A stretch of 16,305 nt of DNA from an uncultured Sutterella sp. (GCA_905213905.1 CAJMKD010000043.1:1-16305); one strand, 5' to 3'; counted from the first letter of the stretch, positions 1-7,352 are shown. Numbers and translations: made by a program. The notes: generated from the sequence alone by a model not told the origin.

Positions 1-650
1 AGCGTGTGGTGCACGAGATCTTCCACGCGCTCGGGCGTGCCGACGCGCGCAAGATACGCGGGCGAAGCAAGAAGCAGATTCGCGCACTGCCCGACCGGGT
101 GAATGTTGAGTTCTCGATCGCTCGGCATGTATGGAATGAGCGCCACGTCGATCTCTTTACGCAGAACGGCGTCATGAGACAAATCAGGCCGAAGTTCAAA
201 AACGACATTGGGCCGCCTCGTAGCGTACTCATCGAGAAAGCCCATCACGTTGTGCACCTGGGTGCTTGTCGAGAGACTCATTCGGATGACGGTCTTTTCT
301 TCAGACGCCGATTCGTCGGCGAGCGCGCACTCGAGCTCTCCCACGAGGTTGAGCATGCGGCGCACGAGCGGCAGATTCTGCATCACGAAGTGTGAGAGGC
401 CTGCCGGCTTTGTCGAGCGGTTAAGAAGCGTCACCCGCCACTCGCGCTCAAGCGCCGCGATTTGACGCGAAACGGTCGAGACGTCCAGATCGAGTTCTAT
501 GCAGGCCCCCGTGAGCGATCCTTTCGCGGCAATGCCTTCGAGCACCCGCCAAACGAGCAGGTTGTCGAGACGCCGATCGGCAACGCCGGCGTATTTGTCG
601 GTCGAAGCGGTTCTATCTTGCGGATTTGCAAGTTTCTTTGCGAATGACAT
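1..650 (-). CDS. LysR-family transcriptional regulator, 3' end off the window
   Basis: The minus strand is open from an ATG at 650 to the window edge (216 codons visible, so the C-terminal part is missing). Residues about 27-80 form a LysR-type winged helix-turn-helix: LDNLLVWRVLEGIAAKGSLT, then a recognition helix with VSTVSRQIAALER and the wing TLLNRST. Residues about 121-216 begin the periplasmic-binding-protein-like effector domain (VIRMSLSTST, then IDVALIPYMPSD). About 20 residues precede the HTH, a somewhat long N-terminus, and I see no strong Shine-Dalgarno, so the exact start is uncertain. It is divergent from the flavoprotein gene with 75 bp between them, the classical arrangement for a LysR protein controlling its neighbour and itself. 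The inducer is unknown. The family call is firm; the target is inference. Confidence 0.9.
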   Translation of the reverse strand, partial: MSFAKKLANPQDRTASTDKYAGVADRRLDNLLVWRVLEGIAAKGSLTGACIELDLDVSTVSRQIAALEREWRVTLLNRSTKPAGLSHFVMQNLPLVRRMLNLVGELECALADESASEEKTVIRMSLSTSTQVHNVMGFLDEYATRRPNVVFELRPDLSHDAVLRKEIDVALIPYMPSDRELNIHPVGQCANLLLASPAYLARVGTPERVEDLVHHT

Positions 651-725
651 ATAGACTGAGGGCGGTCGATATTCGTAGCCTGATTGTGACCCGATCGAAA
701 AGATCGCCACAAGGAGGAAAACGTC
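651..725. promoter_or_regulatory. Divergent LysR/flavoprotein promoter region with dyad and strong SD
   Basis: These 75 bp must hold both divergent promoters. A perfect dyad, CGATC-N5-GATCG, lies at 692-706, and a near-ideal Shine-Dalgarno (AAGGAGG, 711-717) sits 8 nt before the ATG at 726. The dyad is too close to the start to be a classical upstream LysR activation site, so it could be a repression site or an mRNA hairpin. I cannot assign convincing -35/-10 boxes on either strand. Confidence 0.55.
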
Positions 726-2228
726 ATGTTGACTCGACGCAAGTTTTTGGGTCTCGGCGCCGCAGCCGTAGGCCTCTCGAGTTTTGCCGGCATTCCGGTG
801 GCAAACGCACAAACGACCAAAGTGCCCGTCAAAGCCGAATGCGACGTGCTCGTTCTCGGCGGCGGCATGGCCGGGCTGTGCGCCGCCATTTCCGCACGCG
901 AAGCAGGTGCGAAATCGGTACTTCTTCTCGAAAAAAGTCCGTATTTCGGCGGCCATACGATCATGTCGGGCGCGGGCTACTGGATTGGCGGCACCGATAT
1001 CCAAAAGAAAGCGGGCATCGACGACTCGGTTGAGTTCAACTGGCAGGACTCGGTCAACCGCGGCATTGCCGCAAACCGGTTCCTTAAGCGCGACACGGCT
1101 GTTGCGCGTCTCGTCTACGAAGAAGGTCCGAAGGACCTCCAATGGCTCGAGTCGCTCGGCGTGAAATTCACGGAGCAACCCGCCCAGGCGATCGGCAACC
1201 GCAAGCGCGTGCACTACTTCGCGCCGGGCTACCGCGCGGGCTCGCCCGTTGCCGTGAAAACTCTCGCCGAAAAAGCCGCGTCGCTCGGCGTGAAAACCCA
1301 AATGAACACGAAGCTCGTCTCGCTGGTGACGGCTTCCAACGATTTCGGCAGCCGCGTCACGGGCGCTGTCGTCGAAACGAACAAAGGCGAGAAATACACG
1401 GTCCGCGCAAAGCAGGGCGTCATTCTCGCAACGGGCGGGTTTGCCAACAGCCCGGAACTCGTTGCAAAGTACCATCCGTACCTCAAGGGGCGCAGGTCGC
1501 TCGGCTCGAAATTCAATACGGGCGACGGTATCGTTGCGGCCACGAACATCGGCGCGAGCCTCCTGGTCGAGCACAACGGCTTCGGCATGAACATGCTTTT
1601 TGTCGGCACAGGCACCGACAAGTCGATCGGCCAGCCGCTCGTTGAAGTCCCGCTAGTCATCGTCAACAAGGCGGGCACACGATTCCAGGACGAAACGAAA
1701 GGCTACCTTGCAGTCAACCACATGATGGTCGAAAAAGGCTACCCAACCGCCAACTGGATCTTCGACAAGAAGTCTGCGGATGCGCACCGCGCGGGGAGTC
1801 TCAAGCTTCTCTTCGAACAATTCAAGGTCAAGGAATACGCCTCGCTTGACGAACTTGCCAAAGGCGAAGGCATCGATGCCAAAGCGCTCAAGCAGACGAT
1901 TGCCGACTACAACGCCGACGTTACCAAGGGAAAAGACCGCGTGACCGGCCGCACGAAGCTGATGCAGACGATCGACACGGCGCCCTTCTTCTCCTTCGAA
2001 TGCGAACCGCGAATTTATACGTCCTACTCGGGGCTCGAAATCGACACGCATGCGCGTGTGCTCGATACGCGTCGCCTCCCGATCCCAGGTCTCTATGCCG
2101 CAGGCGACGTATGCGGTCACCTGGCCTACCAAGCGAATCTCGGTGGCGGCGGCATCAGCGGCATCGTGATGGCGACAGTCTACGGCCGCATTGCCGGACG
2201 AGAGGCCGCCAAGTCGACACCGCAATAA
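726..2228 (+). CDS. Tat-exported FAD-dependent reductase (fumarate reductase/flavocytochrome c flavin-subunit family)
   Basis: This is a periplasmic flavoprotein of the FAD_binding_2 family, expected to reduce an activated C=C bond with electrons from a quinol-linked cytochrome. Residues 1-28 are a Tat signal (T-R-R-K-F-L, cleavage probably after ANA). The Rossmann dinucleotide motif GGGMAG is at 45-50 with the flavin-binding acidic residue E69. ATGGFANSPEL is at 235-245, and the C-terminal FAD motif PGLYAAGDV is at 454-462. There is no CxxCH heme domain and no FMN-binding domain, so electrons must come from a separate protein. By-eye alignment with Shewanella FccA puts Tyr327 where the catalytic acid Arg402 lies, Thr432 at His504 and Asn471 at Arg544, so I do not expect a dicarboxylate substrate. 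Urocanate-, cinnamate- or acrylate-type reductases are alternatives. The start is fixed by the SD at 711-717. The divergent LysR gene is the likely regulator. Confidence 0.9.
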   Translation: MLTRRKFLGLGAAAVGLSSFAGIPVANAQTTKVPVKAECDVLVLGGGMAGLCAAISAREAGAKSVLLLEKSPYFGGHTIMSGAGYWIGGTDIQKKAGIDDSVEFNWQDSVNRGIAANRFLKRDTAVARLVYEEGPKDLQWLESLGVKFTEQPAQAIGNRKRVHYFAPGYRAGSPVAVKTLAEKAASLGVKTQMNTKLVSLVTASNDFGSRVTGAVVETNKGEKYTVRAKQGVILATGGFANSPELVAKYHPYLKGRRSLGSKFNTGDGIVAATNIGASLLVEHNGFGMNMLFVGTGTDKSIGQPLVEVPLVIVNKAGTRFQDETKGYLAVNHMMVEKGYPTANWIFDKKSADAHRAGSLKLLFEQFKVKEYASLDELAKGEGIDAKALKQTIADYNADVTKGKDRVTGRTKLMQTIDTAPFFSFECEPRIYTSYSGLEIDTHARVLDTRRLPIPGLYAAGDVCGHLAYQANLGGGGISGIVMATVYGRIAGREAAKSTPQ

Positions 2229-2256
2229 AAGCAAGCAGTCTCACTCTATGAGGCGC

Positions 2257-2300
2257 AAGCCTCCGCAGGCGTTCGCCAAACGAAGCCGTCGCGGAGGCTT
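2257..2300 (+). terminator. Probable intrinsic terminator of the flavoprotein gene
   Basis: A perfect 10-bp inverted repeat (AAGCCTCCGC at 2257-2266, GCGGAGGCTT at 2291-2300) with a 24-nt loop starts 28 nt after the flavoprotein stop. It is followed by a modest T-rich tail (GGTCTTCTT). The stem is strong and the tail is poor, so efficiency is uncertain. I see no gene in the remaining bases up to 2433. Confidence 0.6.
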
Positions 2301-2433
2301 GGTCTTCTTACGTCCCCGCCTTTCGAACGAAAATGTTTCTTGGCGTCCCGTCGCCGTTCCCCGTAAACCGTGCGCCGCCCACGTCCGCTACCGAGTTATG
2401 TCGCCCGATCCGGTACGCACAATTTAACACTAA

Positions 2434-2512
2434 CCCGCGGAATTCCCTATCCAATGTGTAGCGAAGCGAAACATTGGGTAGGGATGGATAGCGGGCCGAG
2501 CGTTAGCTCGGC
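2434..2512 (-). repeat. IS200/IS605-type terminal hairpins
   Basis: Nested inverted repeats lie just beyond the end of the tnpA remnant. A 13-bp arm pair with one G:T mismatch (2445-2457 with 2471-2483) is enclosed by CCCGC (2434-2438) and GCGGG (2491-2495). A second perfect hairpin, GCCGAG (2495-2500) with CTCGGC (2507-2512), carries the tnpA stop codon in its loop. Subterminal imperfect palindromes next to tnpA are what Y1 transposases of IS200/IS605 recognise. The assignment as the element end is inference from this position; I did not identify the cleavage site. Confidence 0.55.
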
Positions 2513-2607
2513 ATTTCTTGCCCCTGGATATATCGTTTGATTGTTTCAATCGATCGCCCATCACCAACAGAGATGGCGCAATAGCTTTTCGACCAAAACC
2601 GATCGGT
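2503..2607 (-). pseudogene. C-terminal remnant of an IS200/IS605-family TnpA (Y1 transposase)
   Basis: The minus strand encodes a coherent C-terminal tail: FWSKSYCAISVGDG followed by RSIETIKRYIQGQEMPS and a TAA stop at 2503-2505. This matches the end of IS200/IS605 TnpA proteins (FWS-x-SYxxxSVG, then a helix containing ETIKxYI-x-Q). That tail is known to carry residues helping the active site in trans, but the HUH motif and catalytic Tyr lie further upstream and are absent. Homology stops around 2602-2608, exactly where IS3 orfB homology begins on the other strand, so the 5' part was lost with the IS3 event. It is non-functional. The remnant and the hairpins beside it mark one end of an old IS200/IS605 element. 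Confidence 0.7.
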
Positions 2608-3440
2608 GCCGCATCCTTGGCGTCAGCACCAGCGGGTATTACGAATGGCTTCGCCGCCGGAATGGCCGCCCTCGAAAGAAACTTCACGTACCCAAGCGAG
2701 TAATGCTCAGCGACGAGACCGTGCTTGCAAGCGTCCGCCGGCTGCGCGGGTTGCTCGGCTGCACGCCCGGATACCGTCAGTTCCATGAACTCCTGCGCAA
2801 GCGGGGGATCCGGGTCGGCGTTACCCGCCTTCAGCGCCTGCTTGGAACCAACGGCTTCATCGGATACCGACACAGCAAGCGCCCCTGCAAGACAACGGAC
2901 AGCAATCACGACATGACGGTGTATCCCAACCTTCTCAACCGCGACTTCAGACCCGGAAAGCTCAATCGCGCTTGGGTTTCGGACATTACATACCTGCCGA
3001 CGCCGAACGGAACCTCGTACTTGGCGACCTTCATGGATCTGGGCAGCCGGAGAATCTTGGGGTGGGCGATCGATACGAAGATGACAACGGAGCTCATCTT
3101 GAAGGCCCTTGACATGGCTGTGCAGACCCGCAGGCAGGAGAGGCTTTCCGTGACCGGCACGATTGTGCACTCGGATCGAGGTTCGCAGTACTGCTCTCAG
3201 AAGTTTCAAGGCCGCCTGGCTCAGCTGAACATGCGTCCGTCGATGAGCCGGTCGGGAAACTGCTGGGACAACGCGCCCGGCGAGTCGATTTGGAGCTCTC
3301 TAAAGCGCGAGGTGCTCATTGGCTGGAAATGGTTTGCCGGCCACGAAGCAGCTGTCGCCGCCCTGGCTCACTGGATCCATGTCTATAATCATGTCCGTCC
3401 TCATTCCTCCATTGCAATGAAGACGCCGCTTGAATACTAA
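2541..3440 (+). CDS. IS3-family transposase OrfB, 5'-truncated
   Basis: This is a DDE integrase-core transposase of the IS3 family. Counting from the open frame at 2541 (a TTG codon), the catalytic triad is D148 (AWVSDITYL), D212 (VHSDRGSQY) and E248 (WDNAPGES), giving the family's D,D(35)E spacing. The N-terminal HTH_21-like segment TPGYRQFHELLRKRGI and the C-terminal YNHVRPHSSI are present. Recognisable OrfB sequence starts only at about residue 22 (RCRILGVSTSGYYEW). The preceding codons are the antisense of the IS200 tnpA remnant, so the native OrfB start and all of OrfA are missing. The C-terminus stops right after TPLEY, near the usual end. Without OrfA, normal -1 frameshift production of OrfAB is impossible, so the element is probably immobile although the catalytic core is intact. 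Confidence 0.85.
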   Translation: MFQSIAHHQQRWRNSFSTKTDRCRILGVSTSGYYEWLRRRNGRPRKKLHVPKRVMLSDETVLASVRRLRGLLGCTPGYRQFHELLRKRGIRVGVTRLQRLLGTNGFIGYRHSKRPCKTTDSNHDMTVYPNLLNRDFRPGKLNRAWVSDITYLPTPNGTSYLATFMDLGSRRILGWAIDTKMTTELILKALDMAVQTRRQERLSVTGTIVHSDRGSQYCSQKFQGRLAQLNMRPSMSRSGNCWDNAPGESIWSSLKREVLIGWKWFAGHEAAVAALAHWIHVYNHVRPHSSIAMKTPLEY

Positions 3441-3442
3441 GA

Positions 3443-3487
3443 GGACTTGGCAACGAGCAAGTCCGTCAAGCCTAGCGCTTAAGCGCT
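3443..3487. repeat. Inverted repeats after IS3 orfB, including a 14-bp palindrome
   Basis: Just after the orfB stop there is GGACTTG (3443-3449) with CAAGTCC (3458-3464), an 8-nt loop, then a perfect palindrome AGCGCTTAAGCGCT at 3474-3487. They lie between the IS3 stop and the truncated end of IS66 tnpC, so they belong to the IS3 right end or mark the junction. I could not pair them with a matching left IS3 end, because that end is missing. Confidence 0.4.
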
Positions 3488-3498
3488 TCACGCCTATG

Positions 3499-4799
3499 TC
3501 ACCGGCTTAACAAGTCCGGATTTCGCGCCCCACCCCAGTCCTTCAGCACACTTTCCAGCGAATCGGCGCTTCTGCCCTGCAATCGATTGAAAGCGGCGAA
3601 TTGGTACGACGCCGATGCCGGACTCGTCATCGTCAGCAAATAGGCTTGCTTGGCAGCATCGTCGTCCGCCAGCTTCTTCTTGCTCATTCCCGCTTGCTGC
3701 AGGCAACTGAACGGTGTCTCGTCGACACAGATTACGTCTTCCTGCTGCGCTTTCGCTTTGATGGCATCGACAAGCGGGCGGCCGAGGCCGCTGTTGATCC
3801 AGTCGTGCATATTCCGAGGAATCGTCTCCGGACTCATTGAGCTTGCGCCCGTATTGAGAATATCGTTGAGGCGATTCATCGGCACGCCGTGAGTAAAGAG
3901 GCGGGCGATTTCAAACAGCAATTCCTGCGATACAGTGCGGGTCGGGCCTGCCGGTATCGGAAGATCCTCCGGCAGGTGCATGTGATATTTGCCGCAGGCA
4001 TTGCATTGGAAAACGGGATTATCCAGGAAGGCGCTCTGCAGGAGCTTATCCAAGCTTGCGATGCAGGTTCTCACGAAAGCCTTCGGTCCCTTGACTGCAA
4101 TCAGCCCCGCTTGCGCTCTGCAATGCGGGCAAGCGCACGCATCGGTGCGCCCTTCGCTTTTGAGCGTAGGAGCGGTTGCGCGACTCGGATCCGCCTGCTT
4201 GCCAAGCAGCGGCTTCTTCTCGTTCGGACATGCCGGTGTCTGTGCCGCAGCGATCTGCGCTGCAGCCTTGAGCATTTCGTTTTCCGGGTGCAGCTCTGCT
4301 TCGCTGATGGCGGCTTGCACGACAACGTCTTTGATTTTCCCGCTTTTCCTGTTGTTGTCCTGAATGCAACGTTTTGTCTTGAGCATCTGCTCAACGGCAC
4401 GCTTCTGAGTCAGCTGTGAGAGCTGTTTGGCTTCGGCAGCCGCCTTCTGGGCCTGTTCGACAGTCTGCGCGAGCGGACCGTCGTATTTTTCGAAGCTTTT
4501 CTCGAAGTACTTGTGCAAACTTGGTATGCCGCGCAACTCTGTCATTGCCAGAGTGCTCTCGGCAACGAGCGTTTGCAGAACATCAACGTCACGATTGGCC
4601 AAGCCGCTGAGATGGTCTCTGAGCCAAACCACCGTCCTTTCGAGCACGCTGTACGCAAAATGCACGGCCGTTTGGAGGCATTTGAGCTCAGAATACGCAA
4701 CGCAATTGTTGCGGCGCTCTTTGTCGAGTCCGCTTTCAGCGCTTCAATCTGCGCTTGGAGTTCCTTGATCGTGATGTTCTGCGTAAGTTTGCTGGGCAT
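3499..4799 (-). pseudogene. IS66-family transposase TnpC, frameshifted and 3'-truncated
   Basis: Transcription is leftward. The natural N-terminus begins at ATG 4799 (MPSKLTQNITIKELQAQIEA, a helical start) and reads about 20 codons. It must then shift -1 near the AAA at 4734-4736 into the long second frame, which runs on as LDKERRNNCVAYSELK and ends at 3499. A single A lost from AAAA would explain it. Counting from the GTG at 4665, the second frame carries a Cys-rich zinc-binding region typical of TnpC (CACPHC, then CNACGKYH, residues about 177-228) and the first catalytic Asp in CVDETPF (D315). It then ends at DWGGARNPDLLSR, about where the second catalytic Asp (DGY motif) should follow. The second Asp and the Glu are missing, so it cannot be an active DDE transposase. 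Truncation occurs next to the IS3 right end. Confidence 0.8.
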
Positions 4800-5099
4800 G
4801 ATTGATTGGTATTGAGCGATGCGGCGAGGATGAATTTTATCAAGTGTCTTGAAAAAATTCTGTTTTAAATCAGTCGGTTACATCGATTTAGGAGCGCCGT
4901 GGCGGCGTTGCGGCTGTCGGATGCCGGCGGGGTCATCTCAGTCGAACAGCAGCGCCTGAAGCCCCTAGAAAAGTCCCGTACAGGTATTTAAAACTACCTT
5001 CTGAAACCGAGAAATTTGCGGCTTTTTCCTTCGATTTGATGCAGATTAGAACCCGTACTTTTCTGCTCGAACAGGTACTGCACTTCCATTTAGAAAAGC
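4800..5099. other. Unusually long spacer between IS66 tnpB and tnpC
   Basis: These 300 bases lie between the end of tnpB and the start of tnpC, which are usually close together in IS66 elements. On the minus strand there is only a 32-codon ORF without a good ribosome site and a short AT-rich stretch (around 4835-4885) that might hold a promoter for tnpC. I see no recognisable protein homology. Confidence 0.4.
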
Positions 5100-5393
5100 C
5101 TAAACATCGTCCGGCGTAAGGTCCAAAACCTCCTGCGTTCGGAGAAGTTGCTCGAATCGGGCGAACTTCTGTTTGTGAAGTCGCCGAGTCAACAGCCATG
5201 CCCCTTTCTCGTCGGACCAAATGAGTTTGGCGATGCCTCTTTTTTTGGAGACGAAAATACCGACTTCCCTGCCGGTATCGGGATCAATGAACAAACACTC
5301 CTGCGCGAAACGCGAGAGAGATGCATAGCCGCAACGCATGTCGACCGGCGCCAGGACGAGGGTAATGCGGCGAGAACCGATGTCAAACATCAT
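5100..5393 (-). CDS. tnpB: IS66-family accessory protein TnpB (Orf2), divergent and short
   Basis: This 97-aa protein is the IS66 Orf2 type (PF05717), a small accessory protein required for IS66 transposition with unclear biochemistry. The hallmark VLAPVDMRCGYASL is at residues about 14-27, corresponding to the family's PVDMRKGxDGL. GIFVSKKRGIAKLIWSDEKG (about 45-64) matches the FxNRRxxxIKLLxWDxxG core, followed by WLLTRRLHKQKF. It is a little shorter than typical members (about 110-120 aa) and ends at LDLTPDDV. The ATG overlaps the tnpA stop (ATGA, 5390-5393), indicating translational coupling. The gene looks intact, but its tnpC partner is broken. Confidence 0.8.
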   Translation of the reverse strand: MMFDIGSRRITLVLAPVDMRCGYASLSRFAQECLFIDPDTGREVGIFVSKKRGIAKLIWSDEKGAWLLTRRLHKQKFARFEQLLRTQEVLDLTPDDV

Positions 5394-5839
5394 GCAGCTC
5401 CCCCGCAGGCAACGAGCATCTGCATGGCGAGCAGTTCCGGCGACTTTGTCTCGAAGCTGATTTCCGTTCCGTTGGGCAGCTTCATTCGGAAATCTCGTTT
5501 AAGTCCGTCGGCGGCATAGAGCCTGCGGTCGCCCTTGGACGTCATGCAGGACAAATCTTGTGCAAGTTGGCCAACTTGACCAATTTGTGGCTCTTTTGAG
5601 GACACTGCGCCGGCAGCGCAGACATTCCCGCCGATCTGACGAATCGGAATCGGATCGTCGAATCCGTCCGGCGGATTCGGGATTATTTGCTCGAGTCGCT
5701 GAAATCGCTTGTAGTAGGTGTACACACAGGGCAGGCGGCCGTCGTCGGAAAACTCGACGAGGTCTTTGCGATAGAACTCGATTTTGGTGAGCCCGCTCCT
5801 AAGATAAGTTGCATGAGCGTGTTTCCAGGCGATTGCCAT
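5390..5839 (-). CDS. IS66-family accessory protein TnpA (Orf1)-like
   Basis: This 149-aa protein is first in the IS66 gene set. The C-terminal part, DFRMKLPNGTEISFETKSPE followed by LLAMQMLVACGG (residues about 116-147), resembles the end of IS66 Orf1 proteins, where a short beta segment (LPNG-x-x-I/V) precedes a helix rich in Leu/Ala. Orf1 proteins usually begin with an HTH of the transposase-8 type. Here the N-terminal region (WKHAHATYLRSGLTKIEFYR, then VYTYYKRF) is different, and I identify no HTH with confidence. AAGG sits a few bases before the ATG at 5839, and the stop overlaps the next start. Its position and coupling to TnpB make the role likely; sequence support alone is moderate. 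Confidence 0.6.
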   Translation of the reverse strand: MAIAWKHAHATYLRSGLTKIEFYRKDLVEFSDDGRLPCVYTYYKRFQRLEQIIPNPPDGFDDPIPIRQIGGNVCAAGAVSSKEPQIGQVGQLAQDLSCMTSKGDRRLYAADGLKRDFRMKLPNGTEISFETKSPELLAMQMLVACGGAA

Positions 5840-5910
5840 GTCGAACCTTCGAAAAGATTCCCACAGCGGATCGGCTGGGCGGTATTTGCGTTTTAAGTTA
5901 TAGGAAGCTC

Positions 5911-6310
5911 ACCGACCGTAGTACAGGCAGGAGCGAAAGGTAGCACCCGCCAAGGCAATTACTCAGCCTATGAACTAACAAGATAAGGAAAAACCACTTA
6001 AACTACAGCGAACACACAACCAACACATGGGGACAATGGCACAAGGAAAAGCTGGCAAGAAAACCACCTCTTAATGAGGAGTAGATAAAAGCCTTACCTT
6101 AACTAGAGAAAACCACTCCTATTTATGCCTTCCCCGAATTTCTTTGAAGGACGTGCCGACAAGCCGAAGCACCACAAGAAACACGGCTCGAAAGACACCT
6201 TCCGCTATCCGTAGCGCGTCAAACTGGATGAAGCCGGAAAACAGATTAAAGTCAATAAGGTAGAAAAAATAAAAGGGTGGCGAGTCAAACAGTCATCCAT
6301 CTTGCGTTAA
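5911..6310 (+). pseudogene. Decayed 5' segment of an IS605-family tnpB (RNA-guided nuclease ancestor)
   Basis: Plus-strand fragments resemble the N-terminal third of TnpB/InsQ. Around 5918-5980 the frame reads QAGAKGSTRQGNYSAYELTR and then stops. At 6125-6214 it reads NFFEGRADKPKHHKKHGSKD, then TFRYP and a TAG at 6212-6214. The same frame continues RVKLDEAGKQIKV and GWRVKQS to a TAA at 6308-6310. The pattern NFFxGRAxxPxxxKK, FRYPQxxKLDE, then GWxRxKxS is characteristic of TnpB proteins just before the RuvC-like domain. The TAG is one C-to-T change from the expected CAG (Gln). The catalytic RuvC residues lie downstream and are not seen, so this is a dead fragment. It ends abruptly where the AT-rich island begins. 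Confidence 0.65.
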
Positions 6311-6336
6311 GTCTGATAAATGTGGAGCGTAAACAG

Positions 6337-7284
6337 ATGTCTAGCTATAGAGATTATAGAGATTATTATTATTCGTTGACTGATGACGAAAGAGAGGCTG
6401 GAGTTTGGAGACTGCTTGCCGGATATGTTGATGAAGAGGAAAATGAGGAGCAACTACAGGATCGAAATGTAGAAATTGCTGCCGAGATTTTTGAGAGTGA
6501 GTTCACAACATTCGCGAATCGAAGAAAGGCGAATCTGAGGCGATTGAGCAGTTCTCCTGTTTCTAATGATATCAATAGGGCAAGCACATTTGAGTTTCTG
6601 TTGTCCTATTTTAAGAAATTTGCTGTATCCCGTTATGTGAGAGAAAATAAAATAGAAAAAGATCTTTCCATTCTGGCTTATAACCGAAACTGTCCACAAA
6701 TCGTATTCAGCAATTACATTATCTCATCTACTGAAGAGATAGTGTTTCCATCTGATTTGCACGACTTGAAATTAACAATAGATGGATCTAATGGTCTTAC
6801 AGCTTACTTTCGTACCCAAGCTATCAAAATTCTCTTAATCAGCAAGGAGTTCCCTGAAACTGAAGAGGCGTTGAACTCATTGCGAATGGCACTGGGTACT
6901 TTGCGACTTTATTTTCTATTAAATGAAATAAACCTGTTCTCATATAGAGATCCGTCTGGCAAGAAAGAGTTCTTTAGACTTTATCTAGCACACAAGCAAG
7001 AGCTTGAAATGGAATGGCTGTACCCTGAAATACCGGGAGATCGAAGGAAGTACTTTAATCTTCAGCCTCTTTTGTATTTCTATCCTCCGCTGGTCAGGAA
7101 ATTTTATGAAGAATACCACCTAAAAGACGATAGGAAAACTTTTGTTGATTATCGAAAGCAACTTATTCCATTGGTTAAAGAATTCTACAGTTGCTATTTT
7201 AAGTCTTCGAGACAGGATTATTACTATACTGGAACCTTTCGCTCGAGAAATAAGTCAGAGGAGCCAGAGATCCCGTTTGTCTGA
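6337..7284 (+). CDS. Orphan 315-aa protein of the AT-rich island
   Basis: I do not recognise a family. I chose the ATG at 6337 because GGAG at 6324-6327 is 9 nt upstream. The frame is open 20 codons further, but that part overlaps the tnpB remnant. The protein begins with a Tyr-rich stretch (MSSYRDYRDYYYSLTDDERE), followed by an acidic, probably helical segment (VDEEENEEQLQDR). Much of the rest is mixed charged/aromatic, ending in a second Tyr cluster (QDYYYTGTF) and a basic/acidic tail. There is no signal peptide, no convincing transmembrane helix and no Walker, HTH or nuclease motif that I can see. Its base composition is far more AT-rich than the flanking genes and matches the convergent polymerase gene, suggesting joint acquisition. 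A DNA-binding, terminal-protein-like or toxin/immunity role are all open; none is supported by a motif. Confidence 0.75.
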   Translation: MSSYRDYRDYYYSLTDDEREAGVWRLLAGYVDEEENEEQLQDRNVEIAAEIFESEFTTFANRRKANLRRLSSSPVSNDINRASTFEFLLSYFKKFAVSRYVRENKIEKDLSILAYNRNCPQIVFSNYIISSTEEIVFPSDLHDLKLTIDGSNGLTAYFRTQAIKILLISKEFPETEEALNSLRMALGTLRLYFLLNEINLFSYRDPSGKKEFFRLYLAHKQELEMEWLYPEIPGDRRKYFNLQPLLYFYPPLVRKFYEEYHLKDDRKTFVDYRKQLIPLVKEFYSCYFKSSRQDYYYTGTFRSRNKSEEPEIPFV

Positions 7285-7318
7285 CTAAAGTAGCTTGTAA
7301 CAATGAAATTCTTTGAGG

Positions 7319-7352
7319 CAAAATAGTTTGAGCCTAGGGGCAAACTATTTTG
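7319..7352 (+). terminator. Hairpin after the orphan gene
   Basis: A perfect 12-bp inverted repeat, CAAAATAGTTTG (7319-7330) with CAAACTATTTTG (7341-7352), has a 10-nt loop and lies 34 nt after the orphan stop. The arms are AT-rich and no U-tract follows, so it may act as a weak or bidirectional terminator, or as a protein-binding dyad. A second, smaller hairpin (AAAGGC 7403-7408, GCCTTT 7420-7425, then a T/A-rich tail) follows and may be the actual terminator. Confidence 0.45.

Larger units (their letters stand above)
3499..5900 (-). mobile_element. IS66-type insertion sequence, partial
   Basis: Three genes in the canonical IS66 order tnpA-tnpB-tnpC run leftward, with tnpA and tnpB overlapping by four bases. 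The right boundary is approximate: tnpA starts at 5839, and tnpB(IS605) remnant sequence begins soon after about 5905. The left end is missing because tnpC is cut at about 3499. I could not define terminal inverted repeats or a target duplication, consistent with a damaged copy. Confidence 0.7.

Noticed and set aside
6..395. A 129-codon plus-strand frame at the left edge
   Set aside because: It is antisense to the LysR gene, whose helix-turn-helix and effector-domain sequence are clear on the minus strand.
1653..2234. A 193-codon minus-strand frame opposite the flavoprotein
   Set aside because: It is a shadow of the FAD-binding gene and has no ribosome site or recognisable domain.
2430..3209. 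A 259-codon minus-strand frame opposite the IS3 transposase
   Set aside because: It is a shadow of orfB. The real minus-strand signal here is in another frame and is limited to the IS200/IS605 tnpA tail at 2503-2607.
4933..5220. A 95-codon minus-strand frame across the IS66 tnpB end and the tnpB-tnpC spacer
   Set aside because: It overlaps well-supported tnpB in a different frame and shows no homology.
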